Source: Erythrobacter sp. QSSC1-22B (GTDB lineage Bacteria > Pseudomonadota > Alphaproteobacteria > Sphingomonadales > Sphingomonadaceae). Taken from it: a DNA stretch of 64,000 nucleotides. This document shows positions 9,484 to 19,694 of this stretch, piece by piece. A program made the translations under genes and the position numbers. The stretch covers positions 1 through 64,000 of the forward strand of contig NZ_LZRP01000004.1 in NCBI RefSeq assembly GCF_001678665.1, written 5' to 3'. The notes under the pieces were generated by a model. The model was not told the DNA's origin, searched no databases, and worked only from the letters and a program-made list of their open reading frames with translations. Numbering within the stretch: the stretch's first letter is position 1; each line of letters begins with the position of its first letter.

Positions 9484-10154
9484 GCAATCCGGTCTATCTT
9501 GCCCTCGACGAACCTCGTCTGAAGGAAGCGCATGCGCTCGCCGAGCGCGCCAAGCCGCATATCGGCGGGGTGAAACTGGGGATGGAGTTCTTCTACGCCC
9601 ACGGTCACCATGGCGTGCTCGACATCGCGCATCTCGGGCTACCGATCTTTCTCGATCTCAAACTGCACGACATTCCCAACACCGCCGCGCGGGCGATGCA
9701 GGCGATAGCCGTGCTCGAACCGGCCATCGTCACCGTCCACGCCAGTGGTGGGCAGGCGATGATGGAGGACGCCAAGGCCGCCGCGGGCGAACATTGCAAA
9801 GTGGTGGCGGTGACCATGCTCACCAGCCTCGACGAACGCGATCTGGATCGCATTGGAGTTGCAGGTTCGCCGCACGATCATGTCATGCGGCTCGCCGATC
9901 TGGCGCGCGAAGCCGGGCTCGACGGCATCGTCTGTTCCGGGCGCGAGGTTGCGGCCGTGCACCGCGACTGGAAGGATGGTTTCCTCGTCGTCCCCGGCCT
10001 GCGTCCAGCAGGCGGCGCGGCGGGCGACCAGAAGCGCGTCGTCACCCCCCGCCAGGCGCGCGACGACGGGGCGAGCGTGCTGGTGATCGGTCGCCCGATC
10101 AGCCGCGCGGACGACCCGCTCGAGGCCGCACGAGATATCGAAGCGACATTGTAG
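9480..10154 (+). CDS. pyrF: Orotidine 5'-phosphate decarboxylase
   Basis: 224 residues. Converts OMP to UMP, the last step of de novo pyrimidine synthesis. The catalytic Lys-Asp segment DLKLHDIPNT lies at about residues 58-67, and the phosphate-binding motifs VVPGLRP and GRPISRADDP are near the C-terminus, so the whole TIM barrel is present. The start ATG at 9480 overlaps the stop of the lapA-like gene; the frame is open far upstream but that region is the purB shadow. trpF begins 7 bp after the stop, so pyrimidine and tryptophan genes sit in one transcription unit. Confidence 0.95.
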   Translation: MSNPVYLALDEPRLKEAHALAERAKPHIGGVKLGMEFFYAHGHHGVLDIAHLGLPIFLDLKLHDIPNTAARAMQAIAVLEPAIVTVHASGGQAMMEDAKAAAGEHCKVVAVTMLTSLDERDLDRIGVAGSPHDHVMRLADLAREAGLDGIVCSGREVAAVHRDWKDGFLVVPGLRPAGGAAGDQKRVVTPRQARDDGASVLVIGRPISRADDPLEAARDIEATL

Positions 10155-10161
10155 GATTTCC

Positions 10162-10794
10162 ATGACGACGCAGATCAAGATTTGCGGGCTTTCGACGCCC
10201 GAGACGATGGACGCCGCCATTGACGCGGGCGCCACCCATGTCGGGCTGGTTCATTACGAAAAGAGCCCGCGCCACGTCGCGCTCGAAGACGCCGCCAAGC
10301 TGCGTCGGCGGGTGCCCAAGGGCGTCAAGCTGGTGCTGGTGACCGTGGCGATGCAACCGCAATATCTCGCGCGGTGCTACGAGGCGTTGCGGCCCGATGT
10401 CATCCAGTTCCACGGCTCCGAGACGCCCGAATGGATGGCGCTGGTGCGCAAGACCATCGAGACCGAGACCTGGCGCGCCGTCGGTCTGCGCGAGGCCGCG
10501 ACGCTTGAACGCGCACGGCAGTTCGCGGATTCCAGCGACCTGCTGCTGTTCGATGCGCCCGCAAAATCGCTGCCCGGTGGCAATGGGGTCTCGTTCCAGT
10601 GGGACCTTTTGCAGGGTTGGGAGCCATTCATGCCCTGGGCGCTGGCTGGCGGGCTGACCCCGGAGAATGTCGGCGAGGCGATCGCCATCACCGGTGCCCC
10701 GCTGGTCGATGCCTCGAGCGGGCTGGAAACCGCCCCGGGCGAGAAAAGCGTCGATCTGATCCGCGCCTTCTGCGAGGCCGTGAAGGCCGCATGA
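10162..10794 (+). CDS. trpF: Phosphoribosylanthranilate isomerase
   Basis: 210 residues. Isomerises N-(5-phosphoribosyl)anthranilate to CdRP in tryptophan synthesis. The N-terminal KICGLSTPE carries the catalytic Cys, the QFHGSE motif follows, and ALAGGLTPENV with DASSGLE at the C-terminus forms the phosphate site and catalytic Asp. Full length for the family. It lies directly between pyrF and trpB, with 104 bp to the trpB start. Confidence 0.95.
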   Translation: MTTQIKICGLSTPETMDAAIDAGATHVGLVHYEKSPRHVALEDAAKLRRRVPKGVKLVLVTVAMQPQYLARCYEALRPDVIQFHGSETPEWMALVRKTIETETWRAVGLREAATLERARQFADSSDLLLFDAPAKSLPGGNGVSFQWDLLQGWEPFMPWALAGGLTPENVGEAIAITGAPLVDASSGLETAPGEKSVDLIRAFCEAVKAA

Positions 10795-10898
10795 TCTCGT
10801 CAGGTGACGGGTAGCGGGCGCTGGGTATGAAGCCGAAATGCGCGGGTGCAAACGCAAGCTGTCTCGACTTCGCCCGGCACTACCGGCAAGGGAGCCCC

Positions 10899-12113
<1,215 letters not shown>

Positions 12114-12130
12114 TGTTCTCCTTCATCTCT

Positions 12131-12167
12131 CGTCATTGCGAGGAGCCCGCAGGGCGACGCGGGAATC
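12131..12167. repeat. Half copy of an interspersed inverted-repeat element
   Basis: The stretch starting CGTCATTGCGAGGAG and ending GCGACGCGGGAATC matches the reverse complement of the right arm of the element at 13034-13150, with a short indel. It lies between trpB and trpA. A single arm cannot fold as the full element does. Confidence 0.75.
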
Positions 12168-12245
12168 AAAGGACCGGCGCCGCTCCGTCCCGCACCCCTA
12201 CAAGCTGGATTGAAGCAAACTCGAACTTGAGTGCGTGCCCCTTCG

Positions 12246-13028
12246 ATGACTGACCGTCTCTCCACCGCTTTCTCCGCTCCCCGCCCCGCGCTCGTCTGCT
12301 TCGTCACCGCGGGCGATGGCGACACCGCAGCCAATCTCGACGCGTTGGTCGCGGGCGGCGCCGATGTGATCGAGCTGGGCATGCCCTTCACCGATCCGAT
12401 GGCCGATGGCCCCGCGATCCAGGCGGCGAACATCCGCTCGCTCGGAGCGGGGACGACCACCGCCGATGTTTTCGCCATCGCCGCCGCGTTTCGCGCGCGT
12501 CATCCGGTCGTGCCGCTGGTGCTGATGGGTTATGCCAACCCGATGGTGCGGCGCGGGCCGGACTGGTTCGCCGACCAGTGCGCCGCCGCGGGCGTCGACG
12601 GGGTGATCTGCGTCGACATCCCGCCCGAGGAAGACGACGCGCTCGGCCCGCAATTGCGCGCCAAGGGCGTCGCCCCGATCCGCCTCGCTACCCCGACCAC
12701 CGATGCCGCGCGCCTGCCGCGGGTGCTCGAAGGCTCGGAAGGCTTTCTCTACTACGTCTCGGTCGCCGGGATCACCGGCCAGCAGCAGGCCGCGCAAGGC
12801 TCGATCGAAGAAGCGGTAGCGCGGCTCAAATCGGCGACCGATTTGCCCGTGGCGGTCGGCTTCGGCGTCCGCACACCCGAGCAGGCCGAAGCGATCGCGA
12901 AAGTGGCCGATGGAGTGGTGGTCGGCTCGGCGCTGGTCGAACTGGTCGGCGAGCATTGTGGCGATGCGCCGCAGCACCTGCGCGCGCTCACCGCCGCACT
13001 TGCCGAGGCGGTTCACACCGCGCGCTGA
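12246..13028 (+). CDS. trpA: Tryptophan synthase alpha subunit
   Basis: 260 residues. Cleaves indole-3-glycerol phosphate to indole and glyceraldehyde 3-phosphate. The general-acid Glu is E43 and the Asp contacting the indole nitrogen is D54 in ELGMPFTDPMADGP, equivalent to E49 and D60 of Salmonella TrpA. The glycine-rich phosphate loop FGVRTPEQA is near the C-terminus, and the flexible loop after YYVSVAGITG is intact. A GTG at 12231 in frame is possible, but the ATG at 12246 gives the usual N-terminus (MTDRL). The repeat element begins 6 bp after the stop. Confidence 0.95.
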   Translation: MTDRLSTAFSAPRPALVCFVTAGDGDTAANLDALVAGGADVIELGMPFTDPMADGPAIQAANIRSLGAGTTTADVFAIAAAFRARHPVVPLVLMGYANPMVRRGPDWFADQCAAAGVDGVICVDIPPEEDDALGPQLRAKGVAPIRLATPTTDAARLPRVLEGSEGFLYYVSVAGITGQQQAAQGSIEEAVARLKSATDLPVAVGFGVRTPEQAEAIAKVADGVVVGSALVELVGEHCGDAPQHLRALTAALAEAVHTAR

Positions 13029-13033
13029 AACCA

Positions 13034-13150
13034 CGTCATTGCGAGCGTCCGTCAGAACGCGCGGCAATCCATGGGCCGGCATTGCCAATGTCGCGAGAGT
13101 CGCGAGGGCGCTCCATGGATTGCCGCGTCGCCTCGCTCCTCGCAATGACG
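13034..13150. repeat. 117-bp imperfect inverted-repeat element between trpA and accD
   Basis: The outer arms CGTCATTGCGAG (13034-13045) and CTCGCAATGACG (13139-13150) are perfect inverse complements, as are the inner arms GCGGCAATCCATGG (13061-13074) and CCATGGATTGCCGC (13113-13126). It would fold into a long hairpin in RNA. Similar CGTCATTGCGAG...GCGGCAATCC sequences are familiar as intergenic repeats in many bacterial genomes (from memory, not searched). A second, half copy lies between trpB and trpA. It may act as a processing or partial termination site within the operon. Confidence 0.85.
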
Positions 13151-13173
13151 AACGGGGTTAGCAACGACCAGTC

Positions 13174-13202
13174 TTGGCGGTTTCGGGTGAGCGCTCTATA
13201 GG
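13174..13202 (+). promoter_or_regulatory. Candidate sigma-70 promoter for accD
   Basis: TTGGCG at 13174-13179, 17 bp, TATAGG at 13197-13202. Transcription would begin near 13208-13210, right at the accD ATG (13211), and no Shine-Dalgarno sequence is seen (GGCTTGCGCC precedes the ATG). This suggests a leaderless or nearly leaderless accD transcript. Confidence 0.5.
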
Positions 13203-13210
13203 CTTGCGCC

Positions 13211-14059
13211 ATGAACTGGTTCAACCGCGTCCGCAATTCGCTCGCCTTCCTCCCCAAGCGCGAGACCGACAAGGATCTCTGGGTCAAATGCCCGGGATGT
13301 CAGCAGATGGTCTTCGCGCAGGAATATGCCGAGAACCTCTCGGTCTGCCCGCGCTGCGAGCACCATGGCCGGATCGGCGCCGACGAGCGGCTGCGGCAAT
13401 TGCTCGACGCCGGCTTCGATGTCCTGCCCCAGCCCGAGGTCCGCGAGGATCCGCTCAAGTTTCGCGACACCAAGAAATACACCGACCGCCTCAAGCAGGC
13501 GCGTGCCAAGAACCCGCATCGCGATGCCTTCACCGTGGGTTCCGGCACGATCGAGGAGCGCCCGGCGGTGGTCGGGGTGCAGGATTTCGGGTTCATGGGC
13601 GGCAGCATGGGCATGGCGGTGGGCACCGCCTTTTGCCAGGGCGCCGAGCGCGCAATGACCCGGCGCTGCCCCTATATCGTCGTCACCGCAGCGGGCGGCG
13701 CGCGGATGCAGGAGGGCATTCTCAGCCTAATGCAGATGCCCAAGGCCACCGTGATGACCCGCCGGCTCAAGGAAGCGGGCCTTCCCTATATCGTCGTGCT
13801 GACCGACCCCACCACCGGCGGCGTCACCGCGAGCTACGCGATGCTGGGCGACATTCAGATCGCCGAGCCGGGCGCGCTGATTGGCTTCGCCGGCCAGCGG
13901 GTGATCCAGGACACGATCCGCGAGCAACTCCCCGAAGGTTTTCAGCGCGCCGAATATCTCCACAAGCACGGCATGGTCGACATGGTCGTCGACCGCCATG
14001 ATCTCAAAGACATGCTGGCGACGGTGCTCGACTATCTGCAGCCCAAGGTTGCAGCGTAA
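13211..14059 (+). CDS. accD: Acetyl-CoA carboxylase carboxyltransferase beta subunit
   Basis: 282 residues. With AccA it transfers the carboxyl group from carboxybiotin to acetyl-CoA, giving malonyl-CoA for fatty-acid synthesis. The N-terminal four-cysteine zinc ribbon is intact (C27, C30, C46, C49, in KCPGC and VCPRC). The crotonase-fold core has GGSMGMAVG and GGARMQEG, which form oxyanion and CoA-binding parts. It is followed by folC after 24 bp, the common alphaproteobacterial order trpA-accD-folC. It has its own likely promoter directly upstream and lacks a visible ribosome-binding site. Confidence 0.95.
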   Translation: MNWFNRVRNSLAFLPKRETDKDLWVKCPGCQQMVFAQEYAENLSVCPRCEHHGRIGADERLRQLLDAGFDVLPQPEVREDPLKFRDTKKYTDRLKQARAKNPHRDAFTVGSGTIEERPAVVGVQDFGFMGGSMGMAVGTAFCQGAERAMTRRCPYIVVTAAGGARMQEGILSLMQMPKATVMTRRLKEAGLPYIVVLTDPTTGGVTASYAMLGDIQIAEPGALIGFAGQRVIQDTIREQLPEGFQRAEYLHKHGMVDMVVDRHDLKDMLATVLDYLQPKVAA

Positions 14060-14083
14060 CCGGCACCTCCGCGAGATGAGGTC

Positions 14084-15385
14084 GTGAAGGACTTCGCCAC
14101 CTCCGCCGACCCCGCCGTCCAGGCACAGCTCGATCGGTTGGCGGCGCTCAGCGTGCCCGACGGGCGGCTCGGGCTCGAGACGATTCGCGCCCTGCTCGCG
14201 AGGCTGGGCGATCCGCACAAGCGCCTGCCGCCGGTGCTCCATGTCGCCGGGACCAATGGCAAGGGCAGCACCTGCGCCTTCCTGCGCGCCATGCTCGAGG
14301 CCGACGGCCAGCGCGTCCACATGACCACCAGCCCGCATCTGGTGCGCTACAACGAACGCATCCGGGTGGCCGGGTCGCTGATCTCGGACGAACGGCTGGC
14401 CGCGCTGCTCGAAGAGGTGCTCGATGCCGGGCGCGATCTGGGGCCCAGCTTTTTCGAGGTCACCATTGCCGCCGCTTTCATGGAATTCGCGCGGGTTCCG
14501 GCGGATGTCTGCATAATCGAGGTGGGTCTCGGCGGGCGGTTCGATGCGACCAATGTGATCGAAAACCCTTTCGTTAGCGGGATCGCAGCGCTGGGTATCG
14601 ATCACGAACGCTTCCTGCTCGCCCCCGAGGCCGGCGTGCCGCAGATCCCGCTCGCCCGCATCGCTTTCGAGAAGGCAGGGATCGTCAAGCCGGGGGGCTC
14701 GCTGGTGACCCTGTCCTATCCGCCCGAGGCGCAAGCCGAGATCGAACGCGCGGCAATGGCTGCCGGTTCGCCGCTAGCGATGCGTGGCCGCGACTGGCAT
14801 TCCAGCACCACCGGCATCGGCCTGCACTATGCCGACCGCGACGGCGAACTGGTCCTGCCGCTGCCGACGCTTCCCGGCCCGCATCAGGCCGAGAACGCCG
14901 CGCTGGCGGTGGCGATGCTACGCCATCAGGATTTCGTCACCGTGTCGCGCGATGCCATGGCCGAGGGGATTCGCACCGCCAACTGGCCGGCGCGGTTGCA
15001 GCGCCTTGCGCCCGGCACCTTGCGCGGATCGGCAGCCGGGGATCGACCGATCTGGCTCGATGGCGGCCACAACCCCAGCGCGGGCGAAGCGCTGGGGCGG
15101 CATTTCGCGGGCGAACGGCTGCACCTGATCGTCGGGATGCTAGATGCCAAGGACCCGCGCGCGCTCACCGGGCCGCTGGCGGGATCGATTGCCAGCCTGA
15201 CCGTGGTTCCCGTACCGGGCCACGACTGCCATCCCGCGAGTGCGTTCGGGCCCGAGGCGCGACCGGCAGCGGACATACCCGCCGCCCTCGCCGCCCTGCC
15301 GGACGACGGCCTGCCGGTGCTGGTCTCGGGCTCGCTCTATCTCGCCGGCGAAGTGCTGCGGCTCAACGGAACGCTGCCCGACTAG
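14084..15385 (+). CDS. folC: Dihydrofolate synthase / folylpolyglutamate synthase
   Basis: 433 residues. An ATP-dependent Mur-ligase-family enzyme that adds glutamate to dihydropteroate and to folates. The P-loop AGTNGKGST is at about residues 55-63; TSPHLVRYNERI and the metal-site segment VGLGGRFDATN follow, and the C-terminal ligase domain has the LDGGHNP motif. The start is a GTG at 14084 with GATGAGG upstream. The stop codon overlaps that of convergent ampG by 4 bp (CTAG). Confidence 0.93.
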   Translation: MKDFATSADPAVQAQLDRLAALSVPDGRLGLETIRALLARLGDPHKRLPPVLHVAGTNGKGSTCAFLRAMLEADGQRVHMTTSPHLVRYNERIRVAGSLISDERLAALLEEVLDAGRDLGPSFFEVTIAAAFMEFARVPADVCIIEVGLGGRFDATNVIENPFVSGIAALGIDHERFLLAPEAGVPQIPLARIAFEKAGIVKPGGSLVTLSYPPEAQAEIERAAMAAGSPLAMRGRDWHSSTTGIGLHYADRDGELVLPLPTLPGPHQAENAALAVAMLRHQDFVTVSRDAMAEGIRTANWPARLQRLAPGTLRGSAAGDRPIWLDGGHNPSAGEALGRHFAGERLHLIVGMLDAKDPRALTGPLAGSIASLTVVPVPGHDCHPASAFGPEARPAADIPAALAALPDDGLPVLVSGSLYLAGEVLRLNGTLPD

Positions 15386-17112
15386 GCGCCCGTCGCCACC
15401 TTGCCCGCGATGTCCGGCGCCACGACGCCCGAGGCCCGCCCGGCGCGGTTCTCGCGGATCCATTCGAGGATACACAGCACCACCGCCACCATGCCGATCA
15501 GCATGGTGAAGATGAAGACGTCGTAATAGCCGCGCTCCTCGATCATCTGGCCAAGTGCACCGCGCCCCAGCGTGCCGACCAGCAGCGTGAGCGAAGCGAG
15601 CAGCGCATATTGCACCGCCGAATAGCCCTTGGCGACAATCGACGAGAGCCAGGCAATATACGCCGCGCCCGCGATACCGATCGCCAGGTTTTCGCCGCCG
15701 ATAGTGATCATCAGCCGCGCCAGCCGCTCGCTCCCGCCGGGGAACTGCATCACCGCCCAGGTGAAGCCGGTGAAATCGCTGACCGCCTGCATGTTCGCAC
15801 CGCCCAGCGCCAAATCGGCATAGAGCAGGTTCGTGGCCGCAGCGAGGAATGCGCCCAGCGTCAGCGTGAACATCCGACCGAACGCGGTAATCATCCAGCC
15901 GCCCAGCGCCAGCCCAAGCAGGATCGCGCCGACACCGAAGAATTTCGACGCCACCGCAACCTCGTCGAGCGTGTATTCCAGCTCACCCAAGTAGAACGGG
16001 TAGGCGAAGGTGCCCCAGATGGCATCGGTGATGCGATAGGTGAGCACCAGCGCGAACACGAGCACCAGCGACCAGCCCATCCGGCCGACGAATTCGACCA
16101 GAGGCAGCAGCAAGGCGCGATAGAGCTGGTCGAGGACCAACCCGTCCGATTTCTTGGCAACGCGTCCTTCCTGGATAACGTGCTTCCCATCGCGGTTGAG
16201 CTTGACCAGCCAGGCGGCGATGAAGGCGGGGACGATGATCGTAGCGGCGATAATCAGTGGTCCGTAGGTCGCAGTGAACAGGGTCGGGTCGGGCCGGTCT
16301 TCGGGCAGCGCGGTGAGCGAGCGGACCATGAAGATCAGCACCGTGACGATCGCCCAGCCCCATAACAGTCCGACTGCAAGCAACGCCCAATTGCGCACCC
16401 GTGGCTCGATCTCGCCGATTTCGTACAGCTCGGCAGTCTTTTCCTCGTTCATCAGCGTCGCCGCCGCCTTGTCGACATCGGCGTCTGGGGCGAACAGACC
16501 GGCGACACCGATCCCGAGCATGACGATCCCCATGATGACATAAGTCTGTGGCCAGCCAATCCGCTCCGCGATGATCAGCCCCAGCGCCCCGCCCACCAGC
16601 GCGGCTAGGCGAAAGCCCATCTGCGTAACGGTGGAAAGGATGTCGATCGTCGCCTCGTCATCCGCGATATCGATGCGCCAGGCATTGATGACAATATCCT
16701 GCGTCGCACTGGCGAAGGCGCCGATCCCGGCCAGGAGGCTGAACCAGCCGAGCTGGCTTTTGGGGTCAAGCAGCGACAGCGTGACGAGGATGATCCCGAG
16801 CAGCAATTGCATCGGTGCGATCCACTGCTTGCGCTTGCCGAGGCGGCGCAGGCCGGGAATGTCGAGCCGGTCGACCAGCGGCGACCACAGGAACTGGAAG
16901 GCGTAAGCCAGACCGATCAACGAAAAGACACCCATTGTCTCCAGATCGACCTCGGCCTCGCTCAGCCAGGCGTAGAGCGTGCCGAGGAACAGCGCGAAAG
17001 GCAGGCCGCTGGCGAAGCCGAACAGCGCCATATAACCCGTCTTGCGGTTCCTCAGAGCAAGTTTCAGGACGCTCCAGCTCGAAGGCTTCACTGGTTCGGC
17101 AGCTTCGGCCAT
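15382..17112 (-). CDS. ampG: AmpG family muropeptide MFS transporter
   Basis: 576 residues with about 12 to 14 hydrophobic helices. The N-terminus has the AmpG-like run GFASGLPFALFLGTLYAWLS and the conserved TQDIVINAWRIDI. AmpG imports GlcNAc-anhydroMurNAc peptides for cell-wall recycling, which fits a genome with a full dcw cluster. It is longer than typical AmpG because of a hydrophilic insert (around residues 200-330) with KKSDGLVLDQLYRALL. It is divergent from the Rieske gene with a 71-bp gap and convergent with folC. The family is secure; the exact substrate is inferred. Confidence 0.85.
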   Translation of the reverse strand: MAEAAEPVKPSSWSVLKLALRNRKTGYMALFGFASGLPFALFLGTLYAWLSEAEVDLETMGVFSLIGLAYAFQFLWSPLVDRLDIPGLRRLGKRKQWIAPMQLLLGIILVTLSLLDPKSQLGWFSLLAGIGAFASATQDIVINAWRIDIADDEATIDILSTVTQMGFRLAALVGGALGLIIAERIGWPQTYVIMGIVMLGIGVAGLFAPDADVDKAAATLMNEEKTAELYEIGEIEPRVRNWALLAVGLLWGWAIVTVLIFMVRSLTALPEDRPDPTLFTATYGPLIIAATIIVPAFIAAWLVKLNRDGKHVIQEGRVAKKSDGLVLDQLYRALLLPLVEFVGRMGWSLVLVFALVLTYRITDAIWGTFAYPFYLGELEYTLDEVAVASKFFGVGAILLGLALGGWMITAFGRMFTLTLGAFLAAATNLLYADLALGGANMQAVSDFTGFTWAVMQFPGGSERLARLMITIGGENLAIGIAGAAYIAWLSSIVAKGYSAVQYALLASLTLLVGTLGRGALGQMIEERGYYDVFIFTMLIGMVAVVLCILEWIRENRAGRASGVVAPDIAGKVATGA

Positions 17113-17183
17113 TCGTCTGGGTCCTTTCGATTTATTGAATTTTTTGCGACACTAGGTGGATTGCAGGAAAAGGAACAGAACGC

Positions 17184-18356
17184 ATGGGCGTTCCCAGCAC
17201 GCTAGCCCCCCACCACCGTCCCACCGAAGGCCAACTCGCGCTGGCACGCGAAGTTGCCGCTGGCGGCAGGGCGCCGGAGCAGCCGGTAACGCGCGTGCCC
17301 GCGAGCGTCTACACCGATCCGGCGCATTTCGCGCGCGAGAAGGCCGCGCTCTACGAGCGGATGCCGCAGATTCTGTGCCCCAGCGCGCTGCTGCCCGACC
17401 CGGGCATGGCGCTGCCGCACGATGCCACCGGGCGCCCGTTGCTGATCACCCGCGACGCGCAGGGTGCGGTGCACGTCTTCCTGAACGTCTGCCGCCATCG
17501 CGGCACAAGGCTGGTCGAGGGCGACGCAGTGCGCTGCGCCAAAAAGCTCGTCTGCCCCTATCACGCATGGACCTATTCGGTGGATGGCCGCCTGCTCGCC
17601 CTCCCTCGCCCCGACACCTTTCCCGGGCTCGACAAGGATTCGCACGGGCTGGTCGAGCTGCCGAGCTGCGAGAGTGGCGGACTGATCTGGTTCGCCCCGG
17701 TCGAGGGCGCGGACTTCAGCCACGTTCGCCAAATCGGCGAGGATATGGATGCTTTCGGCACCGCGGATCACGTGCTGTTCCGGCGCAGGACCCACTCGGT
17801 CAAGGCGAACTGGAAGCTCATCATGGACGCCTTCCTCGAGAGCTATCACGTCACCCGCCTCCACGCCGCAACCATCGGCCCGTACTTTAAGGACGGCGTC
17901 ACCTCGGGCGATCTGATCGGCCCGCATCATCGGGCAGCAGTCGGTCGGCTCGAGGAGATGGACCGTGTCGACCTCACCGACATGGCCGCGCTGCGCCGGG
18001 TGGTGACCTTCGCCTATCAGCTGGTGCCCGGTGCTCTGATCATCCCCAGCCCCGACTATCTCAACATAATGGTGATGATGCCGCAGGCGCATGACCTAAC
18101 GCTGGTCGAGGATTTCATGCTTATCCCCGAGGAGCCTGCCCCCGGAAAACTTGGCGACAAGGCCCGCGACCATTGGGAGCGCAGCTGGGCGCTGCTCGAC
18201 GGCGGGGTGTTCGCAGGCGAGGATTTCCGCGCTGCCGAGCTCGGGCAGCAGGGGCTGGAGACCGGCGCGGTGCCCGAATTGACGCTCGGTTCGCTCGAAG
18301 GCGGGATCGCGCGCTATCACGAGACGGTCGCGGAAGCCTTGCGCGCCGCCGAGTGA
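17184..18356 (+). CDS. Rieske aromatic ring-hydroxylating oxygenase alpha subunit
   Basis: 390 residues. The N-terminal Rieske [2Fe-2S] domain has ligands C103, H105, C124 and H127 (in CRHRG and CPYHAW). The catalytic domain has the mononuclear-iron histidines H222 and H227 in ESYHVTRLH, so both redox centres look intact. No beta subunit, ferredoxin or reductase gene is nearby, so electrons must come from proteins encoded elsewhere. Substrate cannot be told; relatives act on aromatics, carnitine-type amines or sterol-like compounds. The ATG at 17184 has AAGGA upstream. It sits between ampG (divergent) and the pseudouridine synthase (18 bp downstream). Confidence 0.85.
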   Translation: MGVPSTLAPHHRPTEGQLALAREVAAGGRAPEQPVTRVPASVYTDPAHFAREKAALYERMPQILCPSALLPDPGMALPHDATGRPLLITRDAQGAVHVFLNVCRHRGTRLVEGDAVRCAKKLVCPYHAWTYSVDGRLLALPRPDTFPGLDKDSHGLVELPSCESGGLIWFAPVEGADFSHVRQIGEDMDAFGTADHVLFRRRTHSVKANWKLIMDAFLESYHVTRLHAATIGPYFKDGVTSGDLIGPHHRAAVGRLEEMDRVDLTDMAALRRVVTFAYQLVPGALIIPSPDYLNIMVMMPQAHDLTLVEDFMLIPEEPAPGKLGDKARDHWERSWALLDGGVFAGEDFRAAELGQQGLETGAVPELTLGSLEGGIARYHETVAEALRAAE

Positions 18357-18374
18357 CCGCGTAGCGGCGCGCAG

Positions 18375-19151
18375 ATGGCCGAAAGACTGCCCGAAGCCGG
18401 TGACCGGATCGCCAAGCTGCTCGCGCGCGCCGGCGTGGCGAGCCGCCGTGAGATCGAGCGTATGATTGCCGATGGTCGGGTCGCGATCGAGGGCAAGGTC
18501 CTCGACACCCCCGCGGTCAAGCTGCTCAATTTGCGCGGCGTGACTGTGGACGGCAAACCGGTCGGCAGGGCCGAGGAAGCCAGGCTCTACGCCTTTCACA
18601 AGCCCTCGGGCCTGATTACCGCCGAACGCGACCCCGCCGGACGTCCGACGATCTACGACGCGCTGCGCAACGCGCTGCCCAAGGGCACACCGCGGCTGAT
18701 GCCGGTGGGCCGGCTCGATTTCACCACCGAAGGCCTGCTGCTGCTCACCAATGACGGCGAGCTCAAGCGGGCGATGGAGCTGCCCTCGTCCGGCATCCCG
18801 CGCACCTATCGCGCGCGCGCATTCGGCGATATCACCCAGGCGCAGCTCGACGACCTCTCGCACGGGGTCGAGATCGACGGCATGCGCTATGGCAGCATCG
18901 AAGCCGATCTCGAGCGCGGTTCGGGTCGCAACCGCTGGATCGTCCTGACGCTGACCGAGGGCAAGAACCGCGAAGTGCGCAACGTGCTCGAACATCTCGG
19001 GCTCGAGGTGAGCCGCCTGCTGCGCACCGGCTATGGCCCCTTCGATCTCGCCGATCTGCCGCGCGGGCAGGCGGTCCAGATCCGCCACGCGGATGTGGAA
19101 CGCTTCATGGGCACCTTGCCCAAGCCCAAGAAACCAAAGCCGCAGGCATGA
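18375..19151 (+). CDS. rRNA pseudouridine synthase (RsuA/RluB family)
   Basis: 258 residues. An N-terminal S4 RNA-binding domain (about 12-58, with ARAGVASRREIERMI) is followed by the pseudouridine synthase core with the catalytic Asp D115 in GRLDFTTEG. It is closest in style to RluB, which modifies U2605 of 23S rRNA, but RluE/RluF/RsuA relatives share these motifs. Its stop overlaps the rsmD start (ATGA), so two rRNA-modifying enzymes are coupled. Confidence 0.88.
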   Translation: MAERLPEAGDRIAKLLARAGVASRREIERMIADGRVAIEGKVLDTPAVKLLNLRGVTVDGKPVGRAEEARLYAFHKPSGLITAERDPAGRPTIYDALRNALPKGTPRLMPVGRLDFTTEGLLLLTNDGELKRAMELPSSGIPRTYRARAFGDITQAQLDDLSHGVEIDGMRYGSIEADLERGSGRNRWIVLTLTEGKNREVRNVLEHLGLEVSRLLRTGYGPFDLADLPRGQAVQIRHADVERFMGTLPKPKKPKPQA

Positions 19152-19693
19152 GAATCGTCGCGGGCGCCTGGCGCGGGCGCAAGTTGGTCTCTCCCAAGGG
19201 CGAAACCACGCGTCCGACCGCAGACCGGACACGTGAAACGCTGTTCAACATGCTGACCAGCCGGCTCGGGAGCTTCGAGGGGCTGTCGGTCGCCGATCTG
19301 TTCGCGGGTTCGGGCGCTCTCGGGATGGAAGCGCTGTCACGCGGTGCGGCGCATTGCCTGTTCGTCGAGCAGGAGCCCGAAGCGCTCAAGGCGATCCGCA
19401 CCAACATCGCGGCCTTCGATGCGCGCAGCCGAACCAGTGTGCAGGCGGGCTCGGTGATGGCGCTCGGCGCCGCGCGTTCGGCTCACGACCTTATCCTGCT
19501 CGATCCGCCCTATGGCACCGGCGCGGGCCAGGTCGCGCTCGACCGGATGATGCGCTACGGCTGGTTCGACGCCTCGAGCTGGATCGTGCTCGAGACCGGC
19601 GCCGACGAAATCGTGGCGATCAAGCAACTCGAGATCGAGGCGGAACGCCGCGTCGGCAAGGCCAAGCTGACCTTCCTGCGGCTCGCCAGCTAG
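19148..19693 (+). CDS. rsmD: 16S rRNA (guanine966-N2)-methyltransferase
   Basis: 181 residues, usual length for RsmD. It methylates G966 of 16S rRNA with S-adenosylmethionine in the 30S subunit. The N-terminal RIVAGAWRGRKL and TRPTADRTRETLFN are family hallmarks, the SAM site is DLFAGSGALGMEALSRG (50-66), and the catalytic DPPY is at 119-122. The start overlaps the preceding pseudouridine synthase gene. The stop is 1 bp from the convergent GFA-family gene. Confidence 0.93.
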   Translation: MRIVAGAWRGRKLVSPKGETTRPTADRTRETLFNMLTSRLGSFEGLSVADLFAGSGALGMEALSRGAAHCLFVEQEPEALKAIRTNIAAFDARSRTSVQAGSVMALGAARSAHDLILLDPPYGTGAGQVALDRMMRYGWFDASSWIVLETGADEIVAIKQLEIEAERRVGKAKLTFLRLAS

Positions 19694-19694
19694 C

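Noticed and set aside
17168..17190. GGAAC near the start of the Rieske gene as an EcfG (general stress) promoter
   Set aside because: No CGTT at the required 16-17 bp spacing; the GGAAC is part of the ribosome-binding region.
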